Assembly: GCA_965230635.1 (NCBI GenBank)
Contig: CBDDLJ010000004.1
Location: forward strand, 1 to 31,694
Length of the DNA stretch: 31,694 nt
Direction: 5' to 3'
From: CBDDLJ01 sp965230635
Lineage (GTDB): Bacteria > Pseudomonadota > Gammaproteobacteria > UBA1113
The translations under genes and the position numbers were made by a program. Within the stretch, counting starts at the first letter, position 1, and each line of letters begins with the position of its first letter. Shown here one piece after another: positions 8,748 to 17,992 of this stretch. The notes beneath the pieces were generated by a model. It was not told the origin of the DNA. It did not search any database and worked only from the letters and a program-made list of their open reading frames with translations.

Positions 8748-8824
8748 GGTGAGCGTAGCTCAGTTGGTAGAGCCCCGGATTGTGATTCCGGTCGTCGTGG
8801 GTTCGAGCCCCATCGTTCACCCCA
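8748..8824 (+). tRNA. tRNA-His (anticodon GTG)
   Basis: 77 nt with CCA and the encoded extra G at position -1 (8748) opposite the discriminator C, the identity element of histidine tRNAs. The anticodon loop is TTGTGAT. Confidence 0.95.
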
Positions 8825-8836
8825 TTTTCCAGGTTG

Positions 8837-8912
8837 GGGCTGTTAGCTCAGTTGGTAGAGCAGCTGACTCTTAATCAGACGGTCATAGGTTCGATCCCTA
8901 TACGGCCCACCA
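8837..8912 (+). tRNA. tRNA-Lys (anticodon CTT)
   Basis: 76 nt with CCA. Acceptor GGGCTGT pairs with ACGGCCC; the anticodon loop CTCTTAA gives CTT, which reads AAG. A TTT-anticodon lysine tRNA must exist elsewhere to read AAA. The next roughly 297 bp (8913-9209) hold no gene that I can see. Confidence 0.93.
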
Positions 8913-9209
8913 TTCTCGCCATGCTAAATAGTGACGTTTATTTTTTAAAAAGCAAAATGATCATATATTGTTCGCATTGAATTATTATTTTCAAACTTTA
9001 TCGGTAAACTATCGATTTAACGAATGGTAGATTCGACGTGGTGGTAAAATAGCACGCCAAATTTGATTTAAAATTTATCAATATCAGTTAGTATTTTTGC
9101 TCTTACCCCTCTATAATTGGTCAAGGAAAAAGGAAGTTTCATTTGTTTACAATGAAAATATGTGTAAATTGTTAAAAAGTAGTATAAAATTACTAACTTA
9201 AGAAGTGTA

Positions 9210-9294
<85 letters not shown>

Positions 9295-9330
9295 GTATTA
9301 TTTCTGCAGGACATCAAATAGGGGCGATAA

Positions 9331-10660
9331 ATGCAAACATCAATTGAACAGCTGGAAGGCTTAAAACAAAAATTACTTGTCGAAATGGATTGGGAATCTA
9401 TTTCAAATGATGAAGCAAAAAAATATCAAGAACTGATGAAAAAAACCCGTATTGATGGATTCCGTCCTGGAAAAGTGCCTTTGAATATTGTTAAACAGCG
9501 TTTTGGTGCCGCAGTTCGCGAAGAAATTATACATCTGACCATGGCAAAAACATTTGAAGAGGTTGTGGAAGAACAGTCAATTTCATTTGTTGGCATACCT
9601 GAGTTTGATATGAATAATGAGACGACTCAGGAAGGGGCAACGTTGGCGTTTAGTGTAATTTATGAAGTATTGCCTGAATTTGAAGTCAACGATGCTGCCG
9701 GTGATTCAGTAACTAAAATAACCGCCAAAATAACTGATAGTGATTTGGAAGAGGCATTAGAAGGATTACGTAAACAGCGTGTAGAGTGGAAAGACGTTGA
9801 GCGTGCGGCGCAAGATAAAGATTCTGTCACGATTGATTTTGAAGGGTTCTTAAATGGTGAAGCGTTTGAAGGCGGTAGTGCAAAAGGTTATCAGCTGGAG
9901 TTGGGTTCAAAGTCGATGATTGATGGATTTGAAGAAAACATTATTGGAATGAAAGCAGGCGAGATGAAAGATATTCATCTCACTTTTCCTGAAAAATACC
10001 ACAACGACAAGTTAGCGGGTAAAGACGTGACCTTTAAAATAACCATGCAAGCTGTCGAGGAGCCTATATTACCCGAATTAGATGAAAAGTTTGCGGATTC
10101 GTTTGGTGTTAAAGAAGGTGGTATCGAAAAATTACGTGAAGATATGATGGAAAGTATGCAATCAGAATTAAATATTGCGCTACGTAATAAATTTCGTGAT
10201 GAAATATTTCAATTTAATATTAGAAAAAAATCCACTGGAATTGCCCGAAGCTCTGGTGCAGGAAGAGCAGAAACATTTACAGCAGCAAGCTGAAGCAGAA
10301 TACAAGCGGCGTACGCAGATGACAAATGCACCACAGTTTCCATTAGAAAAGTATAAGAAATTAGCACAGAAACGTGTGAAATTAAGCCTAATAGGCAAAG
10401 AACTCATTGAAAAATATGATTTAAAACCCGATGAACAACAGGTTGATCGTTTAGTTGATGAGTATTTGCAACACATGGGTAGTTCTACTGAGTTAAAAAA
10501 TTATATTGTTTCAAATCAACATCTCATGGAGCGTTTTAATAACGAAGCGTTAGAAATTCAGCTCATTGAAAAACTGGCAGCAAATTTGAATGTAATGGAA
10601 AAAGAAAAGCCCTATTTCCATGTCATGAGGGGTGAATTTGCAGACAGCGGCATGGAATAA
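9331..10660 (+). pseudogene. tig: Trigger factor, one frameshift
   Basis: Trigger factor is the ribosome-bound chaperone and prolyl isomerase meeting nascent chains. The N-terminal ribosome-binding signature is intact (RIDGFRPGKVP), as is the FKBP-type domain (SVTIDFEGFLNGEAFEGG, FPEKYH). The frame at 9331 stops at 10293. The C-terminal part (LEKNPLELPEALV...) continues in the +1 frame to the TAA at 10660. One extra base explains this, most simply one T in TTT at 10213-10215; removing it joins DEIFQ to LILEKNP in register with the family. As read, the product loses about 145 residues of the C-terminal chaperone domain and gains some 27 foreign ones. Start ATG at 9331 has AGGGG upstream. The gene is either freshly dead or affected by a sequence error; conservation on both sides is high. 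Confidence 0.85.
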
Positions 10661-10681
10661 ATGGAAAAAGGTGAAAAAATA

Positions 10682-11289
10682 ATGGATATACAAGCAGTGA
10701 GTGGTTTAGTGCCGGTTGTCATTGAACAAAGCGCTCGTGGTGAGCGCTCTTATGATATTTATTCTCGACTATTAAAAGAAAGGATCATTTTTTTGGTTGG
10801 CCAAGTCGAAGATCATATGGCTAATTTAATTGTGGCTCAATTGCTTTTTCTTGAATCAGAAAATCCTGACAAAGATATTTCACTGTATATTAATTCGCCT
10901 GGCGGGGTAGTGACAGCAGGTTTAGCGATTTACGACACTTTGCGCTTTATTAAACCTGATGTGAGTACGCTATGTATAGGACAAGCTGCCAGTATTGCCG
11001 CAACATTGCTTGCTGCAGGCACAAAAGGTAAACGTTTTTGTCTAAAAAATTCACGTGTTATGTTGCATCAGCCTAGCGCACATTATCAAGGTGTTGCTAG
11101 TGATATTGAAATTCATGCGAATGAAACAATAAAAATACGGGATAAAATTGACAGTATATTTTCTGAACACACTGGAAAAATAAAGAAGAAATCAGGCGTG
11201 ACACAGAGCGGGATTATTTTTTGTCAGCAGATGAAGCGTTAGATTATGGAATTATTGATACAGTCTATGGTCGAAGAGAAAAAAAATAA
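10682..11289 (+). pseudogene. clpP: ClpP protease subunit, one frameshift
   Basis: The ClpP serine protease forms the tetradecameric chamber used by ClpX and ClpA. Catalytic Ser104 (GQAAS) and His129 (MLHQP) are present. After HTGK the frame is lost: the A-run in GGAAAAAT (near 11171-11176) is one A short, and translation as read stops at 11242. Restoring one A gives RRDTERDYFLSADEA through GRREKK and a TAA at 11287-11289. The frameshift removes the catalytic Asp (second D of DTERD, about residue 178 in the restored frame), so the product as read would be inactive. The start is the ATG at 10682, preceded by AGGTGA; an in-frame ATG at 10661 directly after tig is less likely. About 210 bp follow before clpX. 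Confidence 0.85.
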
Positions 11290-11441
11290 TATGATTTATC
11301 ATAGCTTAAATATTAGCTAGCAGTAGCCACTCAGCGCAACATGACATATATTTTAGCAAAGAAGATTTTAAAAAATATTATTAAAAATCAATTGGTTACA
11401 AACCTACACCAATTTATTGTTAGAATTTCACACGGAAAAAG

Positions 11442-11470
11442 TTGAAACGCAATCAAGTAAACATTATATA
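11442..11470 (+). promoter_or_regulatory. Probable clpX promoter
   Basis: TTGAAA (11442-11447), 17-bp spacer, TATATA (11465-11470), 32 bp upstream of the clpX ATG. The spacing is ideal. A separate clpX promoter between clpP and clpX is also known in E. coli. Confidence 0.5.
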
Positions 11471-11502
11471 CTTAAAGTATAAGCACATTAGCAGGTGAAC
11501 CT

Positions 11503-12783
11503 ATGTCGGATGAATTTGGAAATAAAGATTACAATAAAACGTTATATTGCTCATTTTGTGGCAAGAGTCAGCATGAAGTTAAAAAACTAATTGCAGGGCC
11601 CTCCGTCTTTATCTGCGATGAGTGTGTTGAATTGTGTAATGATATTATCCGTGAAGAATTGCAACAAGATGAGACAGAAAAAGAAAAATACACATTACCC
11701 ACTCCTATGGAAATCCACAAGCGATTAGATGAGTATGTTATTGGTCAAGAAGATGCAAAAAAAGTGTTATCGGTCGCTGTTTATAATCATTATAAGCGCT
11801 TACAGCAGAATCCAAAACAAGATGAAGAAGTTGAGCTAGGAAAAAGCAATATCTTGTTAATTGGCCCAACAGGTAGTGGTAAAACACTCTTAGCTGAAAC
11901 GTTAGCACGTATTCTTAATGTTCCTTTCACCATTGCCGATGCAACGACGTTGACGGAAGCGGGTTATGTGGGTGAAGATGTTGAAAATATCATTCAAAAG
12001 ATATTACAAAAATGTGATTACGATGTGGATAAAGCACAAAAAGGTATTGTTTACATTGATGAAATTGATAAGATTTCACGAAAAGCAGAAAATCCTTCTA
12101 TTACACGCGATGTTTCCGGTGAAGGTGTTCAGCAAGCATTGCTAAAATTAATTGAAGGAACTGTTGCTTCGGTTCCGCCACAAGGTGGACGTAAACATCC
12201 TCAACAAGAGTTTTTACAAGTTGATACAGCCAATATTTTATTTATATGTGGCGGTGCTTTCTCAGGGATTGGAAAAAGTTATTCAGGAACGTTCAGAAAA
12301 AACAGGCATTGGATTTGCTGCTGAGGTTAAAAGCAAAGATGATAGAAGAAATATTGGAAAAATAATAAAAGATGTTGAACCAGAGGATTTGATTAAATAC
12401 GGATTGATCCCAGAGTTTATTGGACGTTTGCCGGTAGTATCCACATTAGAAGAGCTTGGATGAGTCCGCTTTGATTCGTATATTATCTGAACCAAAGAAT
12501 TCGTTAGTAAAGCAATATAATAAGTTATTTTCTATGGAAAATGTCATATTGGAATTTAGAGAAGATGCATTGCAGGCAATTGCTCAAAGAGCACTAGAGA
12601 GAAAGACAGGAGCACGTGGTTTACGCTCAATTATGGAAACATAATTTATTAGAGATCATGTATAATTTGCCTGATATGGTCGGTATTTCTAAAGTGGTTA
12701 TTGATGCTGGTGTTATCAAGGGTGATGGTGAACCACTTTATATTTATGAAAAGCCTGAGCAATCACGTGCAGCAGCTGACTAA
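11503..12783 (+). pseudogene. clpX: ClpX unfoldase, three frameshifts
   Basis: ClpX is the AAA+ unfoldase partner of ClpP. Intact parts are the zinc-binding domain (CSFCGK...CDEC), Walker A GPTGSGKT, the pore loop GYVGED, Walker B VYIDEIDK and the RKH loop GGRKHP. Three +1 shifts then follow. The first is an extra G in GGG at 12265-12267, after ICGGAFS. The second is an extra base around CTTGG at 12456-12459, between STLEEL and DESALIRIL. The third is at TAAT, 12642-12645, between RSIMET and LLEIMYNLP. Together they restore the starting frame, which ends at the TAA at 12781-12783. As read, the main product is 273 residues and lacks the sensor-2 arginine (GARGLR) and the C-terminal small domain. 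Each fragment is still highly conserved, implying recent damage or sequence error. Confidence 0.87.
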
Positions 12784-12812
12784 CAGACAGTTAGAATCGA
12801 GGGGAAATTAAA

Positions 12813-15266
12813 ATGAGTGAAACAGTTGACCTAGTGAGCACTGATGTCATCAATATGCCTGTTTTGCCATTACGTGATGTTGTTGTCTTTCCATATATGG
12901 TCATTCCTTTATTTGTTGGCCGTGAAAAGTCAATACAAGCGTTAGAAGCAGCAACCAGCAATAACAAAGAAATTTTTCTTGCTGCACAAAAAAATGCATT
13001 GAATGATGAGCCAAATCCACAAGATATTTTCTATGTTGGTACAGTTGCAACCGTTTTACAAATGTTAAAGTTGCCGGATGGAACGGTAAAAGTGTTAGTT
13101 GAAGGGTCACACCGAGGTAAAATAATAAATTTCACCGGTGAAGAGCCTTATTTTTTAGCAAATGTACAGCTTTATAAAGAGCAACAGATAGCAGACCGCG
13201 AAGTAGAAATAATGTCTCGCTCATTAATTTCTGCTTTTGAGCAATATGTTAAATTAAATAAAAAAATTCCTCCTGAAGTGTTAACCTCTTTGTCAGGGAT
13301 AGAAGATATTAGTCGTTTAACTGATAGTGTTGCTGCACATATGACACTTAAGATTGAAGATAAGCAAAAAGTGCTAGAAGCTTTAGATTTAACTAAACGA
13401 GCAGAAGAATGTATTGCATTAATGGAGACTGAGATCGATCTATTGGAAGTAGAAAATCGTATTCGAGGTCGTGTAAAGAAACAAATGGAAAAAAGCCAAC
13501 GTGAATATTATTTAAATGAACAAATTAAGGCAATACAAAAAGAATTAGGAGACAATGATTTTCCTAATGAGTTAGAAGAATTAGCAAAGAAAATTGACAA
13601 AGTGGGCATGAGTAAAGAAGCAAAAAATAAAGCTACATCAGAGTTGAATAAATTAAAAGCTATGCCACCGATGTCCGCGGAGGCAACTGTTTCGCGAAAT
13701 TATCTGGATATTCTGACCGGAGTGCCTTGGAAAAAACGTACAACGATTAATCATGATTTAACTAATGCACAAAAAACGCTTGATATGGATCACTATAGCT
13801 TGAAAGAAGTGAAAGTGCGTATCATAGAGTATCTAGCGGTGCAACAACGTGTGCGCAAATTAAAAGGTCCAGTATTATGTCTTGTCGGACCACCGGGGGT
13901 GGGCAAAACATCGCTAGGGGAGTCGATAGCAAAAGCAACAGGGCGTAGGTTTGTTCGTGTTTCACTAGGTGGCGTGCGTGATGAGGCTGAAATTCGTGGG
14001 CATAGACGAACCTATATTGGTGCATTGCCAGGTAAAATTATTCAGAAATTAACAAAAGTGGGTGTTAAAAACCCATTATTCTTATTAGATGAAGTAGACA
14101 AAATGGCAATGGATTTTCGAGGTGACCCCGCATCTGCATTGCTTGAAGTATTAGATCCAGAACAAAATAATACATTTAATGATCATTATTTAGAAGTGGA
14201 TTACGACTTATCTGATATCATGTTTGTCTGTACGGCTAATTCATTGAATATACCTCCAGCCTTATTGGATCGTATGGAAGTTATACGTATTCCTGGTTAT
14301 ACCGAAGATGAAAAGGTTAACATTGTTCAACGTCATTTAGTGAAAAAACAATTAGATTTAAACGGTTTAAAACCTAAAGAGGTTAGTCTATCAGAGGGCT
14401 CAGTGCGTGATATTATCCGTTATTATTGTCGGGAAGCGGGTGTACGTAATTTAGAACGTGAAATTGCTAAAGTGTGTCGCAAGGTAGTCACTGAAATACT
14501 AACGAAAAAATCTAGCAGCAAAAACAAAACAGTAGCAAAAGTTAGTATTACATCAAAAAATTTAGAAAAATATTTGGGTGTTAAAAAATTTCGTTATGGT
14601 ATAGCAGATGAAAATGATCAAATTGGTCAAGTAACGGGTTTGGCATGGACAGAAGTTGGTGGTGAATTATTGCGTATTGAAGCGGCCTATGTTCCTGGTA
14701 AAGGAAAAGCTATTTATACCGGGCATCTAGGCGATATTATGCAAGAATCAATACATGCTGCTATGACAGTGGTGCGTAGTCGATCACAGATTCTTGGCAT
14801 CAAATCAACGTTTTTTACAGAAAATGATATTCATGTACACGTGCCTGAGGGAGCAACGCCAAAAGATGGGCCTAGTGCCGGTATTGGCATGTGTGTGGCA
14901 TTGGTGTCTATGATTACAGGTATTCCTGTGAGGGCAGATGTTGCTATGACAGGAGAAATCACCTTACGTGGTGAAGTGTTACCAATAGGCGGTTTAAAAG
15001 AAAAATTGCTGGCAGCACATCGTGGTGGGATTAAAACCGTTGTTATTCCAAAAGATAATGAGCGTGAATTAAAAGAAATTCCAGAGAATATTACACGTGA
15101 TTTGGATTTACAGCCTATGCAGTGGATTGATGAAGTATTATCGTTAGCATTAGTACACATGCCAGAGCCATTATCAGCGGAGGCAGATGATGCTGATTTG
15201 GTGGCGGTAACAGGTCGTAAAGTGACCAAAAAAAGTAAAAAAAGCTCTGGTTCTCGTGCTCACTAA
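12813..15266 (+). CDS. lon: ATP-dependent Lon protease
   Basis: Lon is a soluble homohexameric AAA+ serine protease that degrades misfolded and regulatory proteins. The 817-residue frame is full length and uninterrupted. It has an N-terminal substrate-binding domain (PVLPLRDVVVFPYM), a coiled-coil region around residues 200-270, Walker A GPPGVGKT near 359, Walker B FLLDEVDK, and the catalytic dyad Ser688 (DGPSAGIG) and Lys731 (GGLKEKLL). The tail is Lys/Ser-rich (KKSKKSSGSRAH). ATG at 12813 has AGGGG upstream. It starts 29 bp after clpX, so it is probably transcribed with it or from within it. If the tig-clpP-clpX damage is real, Lon becomes a major remaining cytoplasmic protease. Confidence 0.97.
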   Translation: MSETVDLVSTDVINMPVLPLRDVVVFPYMVIPLFVGREKSIQALEAATSNNKEIFLAAQKNALNDEPNPQDIFYVGTVATVLQMLKLPDGTVKVLVEGSHRGKIINFTGEEPYFLANVQLYKEQQIADREVEIMSRSLISAFEQYVKLNKKIPPEVLTSLSGIEDISRLTDSVAAHMTLKIEDKQKVLEALDLTKRAEECIALMETEIDLLEVENRIRGRVKKQMEKSQREYYLNEQIKAIQKELGDNDFPNELEELAKKIDKVGMSKEAKNKATSELNKLKAMPPMSAEATVSRNYLDILTGVPWKKRTTINHDLTNAQKTLDMDHYSLKEVKVRIIEYLAVQQRVRKLKGPVLCLVGPPGVGKTSLGESIAKATGRRFVRVSLGGVRDEAEIRGHRRTYIGALPGKIIQKLTKVGVKNPLFLLDEVDKMAMDFRGDPASALLEVLDPEQNNTFNDHYLEVDYDLSDIMFVCTANSLNIPPALLDRMEVIRIPGYTEDEKVNIVQRHLVKKQLDLNGLKPKEVSLSEGSVRDIIRYYCREAGVRNLEREIAKVCRKVVTEILTKKSSSKNKTVAKVSITSKNLEKYLGVKKFRYGIADENDQIGQVTGLAWTEVGGELLRIEAAYVPGKGKAIYTGHLGDIMQESIHAAMTVVRSRSQILGIKSTFFTENDIHVHVPEGATPKDGPSAGIGMCVALVSMITGIPVRADVAMTGEITLRGEVLPIGGLKEKLLAAHRGGIKTVVIPKDNERELKEIPENITRDLDLQPMQWIDEVLSLALVHMPEPLSAEADDADLVAVTGRKVTKKSKKSSGSRAH

Positions 15267-15446
15267 GCCACTGTTTAATTATTACTACATATTGACTTGT
15301 TGCTAGGTATAAGAATGTGTGTTTATATTTAACGCATTTCCAGGCTATAGATTAAACATTTTTTGTTCGATTTGTGTTATTAGTTTGGTTAAATAACATT
15401 GTTTCTAAAAAAATGCTAAAAATATATTTGCATCACCTTATTCAAC

Positions 15447-15476
15447 TTGACAGTATTCATTTGGGCTTGGTATAAC
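15447..15476 (+). promoter_or_regulatory. hupB promoter
   Basis: TTGACA (15447-15452), 18-bp spacer, TATAAC (15471-15476), about 50 bp before the hupB ATG. The -35 hexamer is a consensus match, fitting an abundant nucleoid protein. Confidence 0.7.
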
Positions 15477-15527
15477 AGCATCCCAGCTTTAATTTATTAG
15501 CAGTGATCGATAACTTATGAGGTTACA

Positions 15528-15803
15528 ATGAACAAAGCAGACTTGATTGAGCAAATAGCAAAGCATGCTAATTTAACAAAAACAACAGCTGCTTTAGCGT
15601 TAGAGACATGTATTGATTCTATTAGATCAGCCCTATCTTCCGGGGAAGATGTCCAGTTAATTGGATTTGGCACATTTAGTGTTAGTGAGCGAGCTGAGCG
15701 CACTGGACGTAATCCACGTACAGGTGAAAAACTCGTTATCCCTTCATCAAAAGTGGTTAAATTCAAGGCAGGTAAAGAATTGAAAGAAACAGTGAACGAA
15801 TAA
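15528..15803 (+). CDS. hupB: DNA-binding protein HU, beta-type
   Basis: A 91-residue histone-like nucleoid protein of the HU/IHF family that binds and bends DNA as a dimer. The N-terminal helices begin MNKADLIEQIAKHANL; the body has the conserved GFGTFSV, and the DNA-binding arm carries RNPRTGEK with its proline that intercalates into DNA. The start is the ATG at 15528 with AGG upstream. Position directly after lon and before ppiD is the common gammaproteobacterial order and supports HU-beta. It has its own strong promoter. Confidence 0.95.
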   Translation: MNKADLIEQIAKHANLTKTTAALALETCIDSIRSALSSGEDVQLIGFGTFSVSERAERTGRNPRTGEKLVIPSSKVVKFKAGKELKETVNE

Positions 15804-15823
15804 CTAGAAAATTCTGTTAAGAA

Positions 15824-15838
15824 GCGCTAGACTAGCGC
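15824..15838 (+). other. Small GC-rich hairpin between hupB and tRNA-Val
   Basis: GCGCTAGACTAGCGC folds into a 6-bp stem with a 3-nt loop, 21 bp after the hupB stop and 6 bp before tRNA-Val. No T-run follows. It may mark the end of the hupB message or an RNA processing point if hupB and the tRNAs share a transcript. Confidence 0.4.
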
Positions 15839-15843
15839 ATCTT

Positions 15844-15919
15844 GGGTGCTTAGCTCAGCTGGTAGAGCATCGCCCTTACAAGGCGAGGGTCGGGGGTTCG
15901 AACCCCTCAGCACCCACCA
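15844..15919 (+). tRNA. tRNA-Val (anticodon TAC)
   Basis: 76 nt with CCA. Acceptor GGGTGCT pairs with AGCACCC; anticodon loop CTTACAA; T-arm GGGGTTCGAACCCC. Confidence 0.96.
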
Positions 15920-15924
15920 AGCTT

Positions 15925-16001
15925 GGAGTGGTAGTTCAGTTGGTTAGAATACCGGCCTGTCACGCCGGGGGTCGCGGGTTCGAATCCCGTCCACTCCGCC
16001 A
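15925..16001 (+). tRNA. tRNA-Asp (anticodon GTC)
   Basis: 77 nt with CCA. Acceptor GGAGTGG pairs with CCACTCC, discriminator G; anticodon loop CTGTCAC. It lies 5 bp after tRNA-Val, so both are on one transcript. Confidence 0.96.
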
Positions 16002-16005
16002 ATAT

Positions 16006-16030
16006 AAAAAAGGCACATTGTGCCTTTTTT
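16006..16030 (+). terminator. Intrinsic terminator after tRNA-Asp
   Basis: Stem GGCAC/GTGCC with loop ATT, flanked by an A-run on the left and TTTTTT on the right. The A/T flanks would let it work in both directions. Confidence 0.85.
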
Positions 16031-16067
16031 ATGTTCGCCCTAAAAATATTCTAACGATAAATTTCGA

Positions 16068-16229
16068 TTATAGCAGTTTTCAATATGACTAAGCCATTAT
16101 AAGCGAGTATAACGCGTGCTTGCGCGTGAGGTTTACTTACTACTTACTGTAAATAAGCTTTTGAAGACCAAAGCAAGCGCGTGTTAGCGGAAATTTATAA
16201 TGGCTTAGTCATATTGAAAGCTGCTATAA
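16068..16229. mobile_element. MITE-like inverted-repeat element, copy 1
   Basis: A 162-bp non-coding element. Its ends are TTATAGCAG and CTGCTATAA, and the arms stay complementary for more than 30 bp (ATATGACTAAGCCATTATAA against the right arm), then imperfectly inward (CGCGTGCTTGCG against CAAGCGCGTG). It would fold into one long hairpin. It shares its end motif and the inner block AAGCGAGTATA...TGCTTGCG with the element at 22568-22735. No transposase lies inside. It fills most of the otherwise gene-free stretch between the terminator at 16030 and ppiD; the rest (16230-16413) presumably carries the ppiD promoter. Confidence 0.75.
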
Positions 16230-16413
16230 CATGGCAGGTATCCTGTTTATATATAGCACGACACTCTCTTCCCTGCAGCCAATGAAAAAATTGAACTAAT
16301 CTTTTGTGCCACTAGACTTTAATGATAATAAAGATAAAATCTTATGGGCAATTTGATTTATTTTGCGCTATTATCGCCATTACGTTAGATTTTTGAGGTG
16401 GTAAAAGTTAATT

Positions 16414-17955
16414 ATGTTACAGACAATTCGAGACAAATCGCAGGGAGTGATAACCTGGATTATCATCATGGCTATTTGTCTATCATTTGCACTTTGGGGG
16501 ATTGGTAATTATTTTACCGGCGGTGCTCAACAAAAAACAGTGGCTCAAGTGAATGGTGAGCAAGTCACCCTAAGTGAATTTACCAATGCCTATCATCTTC
16601 TTTTAGAAGAGCAGCGCGCATCAGCTGAGGGATCTTTACTTACTTCACTTGATCAGCCTCAGTTGCAACAATTGGTCTTATCAGAATTGATCCGAAATAA
16701 GGTATTTTTAAGCAGCGCTAAGAAACAAGGATTCTATATCACTGCTCAGGAAGTGACACAATCATTGAAAAAAATTCCGGGATTTACCGTCAACAATCAA
16801 CTAGATTTGAATCGTTTAGAGCAAGCAATCAAACAGTCAGGGTTAAGTCACAATCAATTTATTAACCAGATTAAAAGTCAGCTATTATTACAGCAAGTGA
16901 AGCAAAGTATTACTGATACAAGTTTTGTACTACCTGTTGAAGCTAAAAAATTATTATCATTATTAAAACAGCAACGTGATATTGAGTATCTCGTTATTGA
17001 TTATGAAAAGTTAATAGCAGAAGCAAAGAAGCATCAATTTTCTGAAGAGGAAATTAATAATTATTATCATTCACATTTGCAAAATTTCGAAATACCTAGC
17101 CAAATCAGTTTAGCCTATGTCGAGTTATCTGCAAAAGATTTTTATAATGAGTTCAAGGCGTCATTGCCTGAGGCTGAGGCAAAAAAACAAGCGGATAAAA
17201 GATTTTATGACGTTAGTGAACAATTGGCAGATTTGAGTTATGAAAATCCTGACTCTCTGGATGAACTTTCTAGAACATTGAATTTGCCCATAAAAACCAC
17301 TAAGAAATTCTCTAAAGATAATGTTGGTACTGACGCAATACTGCAATATCCAGCTGTTCAGCGAGCGGCCTTCAGCGAGGAAGTGATATCGGAACATTAT
17401 AATAGTGACTTAATCACTTTAGAGCTGAATAGAGTGGTTGTCTTACGTGTTGCAGATCATAAGCCAGCGAGAGTAAAATCTTTGAAAGAGGTTAAAGCAG
17501 AAGTTATTAGCGAGCTGCAGGTAGCAAAAGCCAAGCATATGGCGATAACGCTAGGTGATACCATTATGGCAAAAGTAAAAGAAGGAAAACAAATAAAGCG
17601 TCTGGCTGATGACTATAAGCTATCAATCCATAGTAAAAAAGGAGTCGTGCGATCAGCAGAGGATATCAATCGTAGCATATTGCAAGCAGCGTTCACATTG
17701 CCTAGATCTCAATCAGGCAAACAAACTGCTGCTAAAGGCATTGTATTGCCAAATGGCAATTATGTGGTTGTTTTAGTTCGCAACATTTGTGATGTGGCCG
17801 AAGTAGCTATTAAAGATGAAGAGATAGCTCAATTTCAACAGCAAATGGTTGAAAATATAGGTTTAATTGAGTTTGAACTATATCAGCAAAGTATGATGCA
17901 ACAAGCGTCAGTCAAGAAAAAGCGGCTTTCAACTCGCAGTGATGATGTCAGTTAA
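16414..17955 (+). CDS. ppiD: PpiD-like periplasmic chaperone anchored in the inner membrane
   Basis: PpiD is an inner-membrane-anchored periplasmic chaperone near the Sec translocon. The N-terminus is typical: MLQTIRDKSQGVITWIII, then one membrane segment at about residues 14-33 and the periplasmic SurA-N-like helical region (VAQVNGEQVTLSEF, ELIRNKVFLSSAKKQG). At 513 residues it is about 100 shorter than E. coli PpiD. I see no clear parvulin active-site motif in the middle (about 265-355); the region looks like a degenerate PPIC fold, as in the E. coli protein, so chaperone rather than isomerase activity is expected. Its position after hupB and two tRNAs supports the name. ATG at 16414, with GAGG some 18 bases upstream. 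Confidence 0.87.
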   Translation: MLQTIRDKSQGVITWIIIMAICLSFALWGIGNYFTGGAQQKTVAQVNGEQVTLSEFTNAYHLLLEEQRASAEGSLLTSLDQPQLQQLVLSELIRNKVFLSSAKKQGFYITAQEVTQSLKKIPGFTVNNQLDLNRLEQAIKQSGLSHNQFINQIKSQLLLQQVKQSITDTSFVLPVEAKKLLSLLKQQRDIEYLVIDYEKLIAEAKKHQFSEEEINNYYHSHLQNFEIPSQISLAYVELSAKDFYNEFKASLPEAEAKKQADKRFYDVSEQLADLSYENPDSLDELSRTLNLPIKTTKKFSKDNVGTDAILQYPAVQRAAFSEEVISEHYNSDLITLELNRVVVLRVADHKPARVKSLKEVKAEVISELQVAKAKHMAITLGDTIMAKVKEGKQIKRLADDYKLSIHSKKGVVRSAEDINRSILQAAFTLPRSQSGKQTAAKGIVLPNGNYVVVLVRNICDVAEVAIKDEEIAQFQQQMVENIGLIEFELYQQSMMQQASVKKKRLSTRSDDVS

Positions 17956-17992
17956 ACGTTGTTTTTCATTAATTCTAAGGGAATAGAAGATA

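Noticed and set aside
8440..8820. 126-codon minus-strand frame over the tRNA cluster, containing a GVEGFEPPTS-like peptide
   Set aside because: It is the antisense of tRNA genes. Such peptides are a familiar false annotation over tRNA clusters, and three tRNAs here are certain.
10180..10476. Cys/Ser-rich minus-strand frame over the 3' part of tig
   Set aside because: Shadow of the trigger-factor C-terminal coding sequence, which is conserved in the plus strand.
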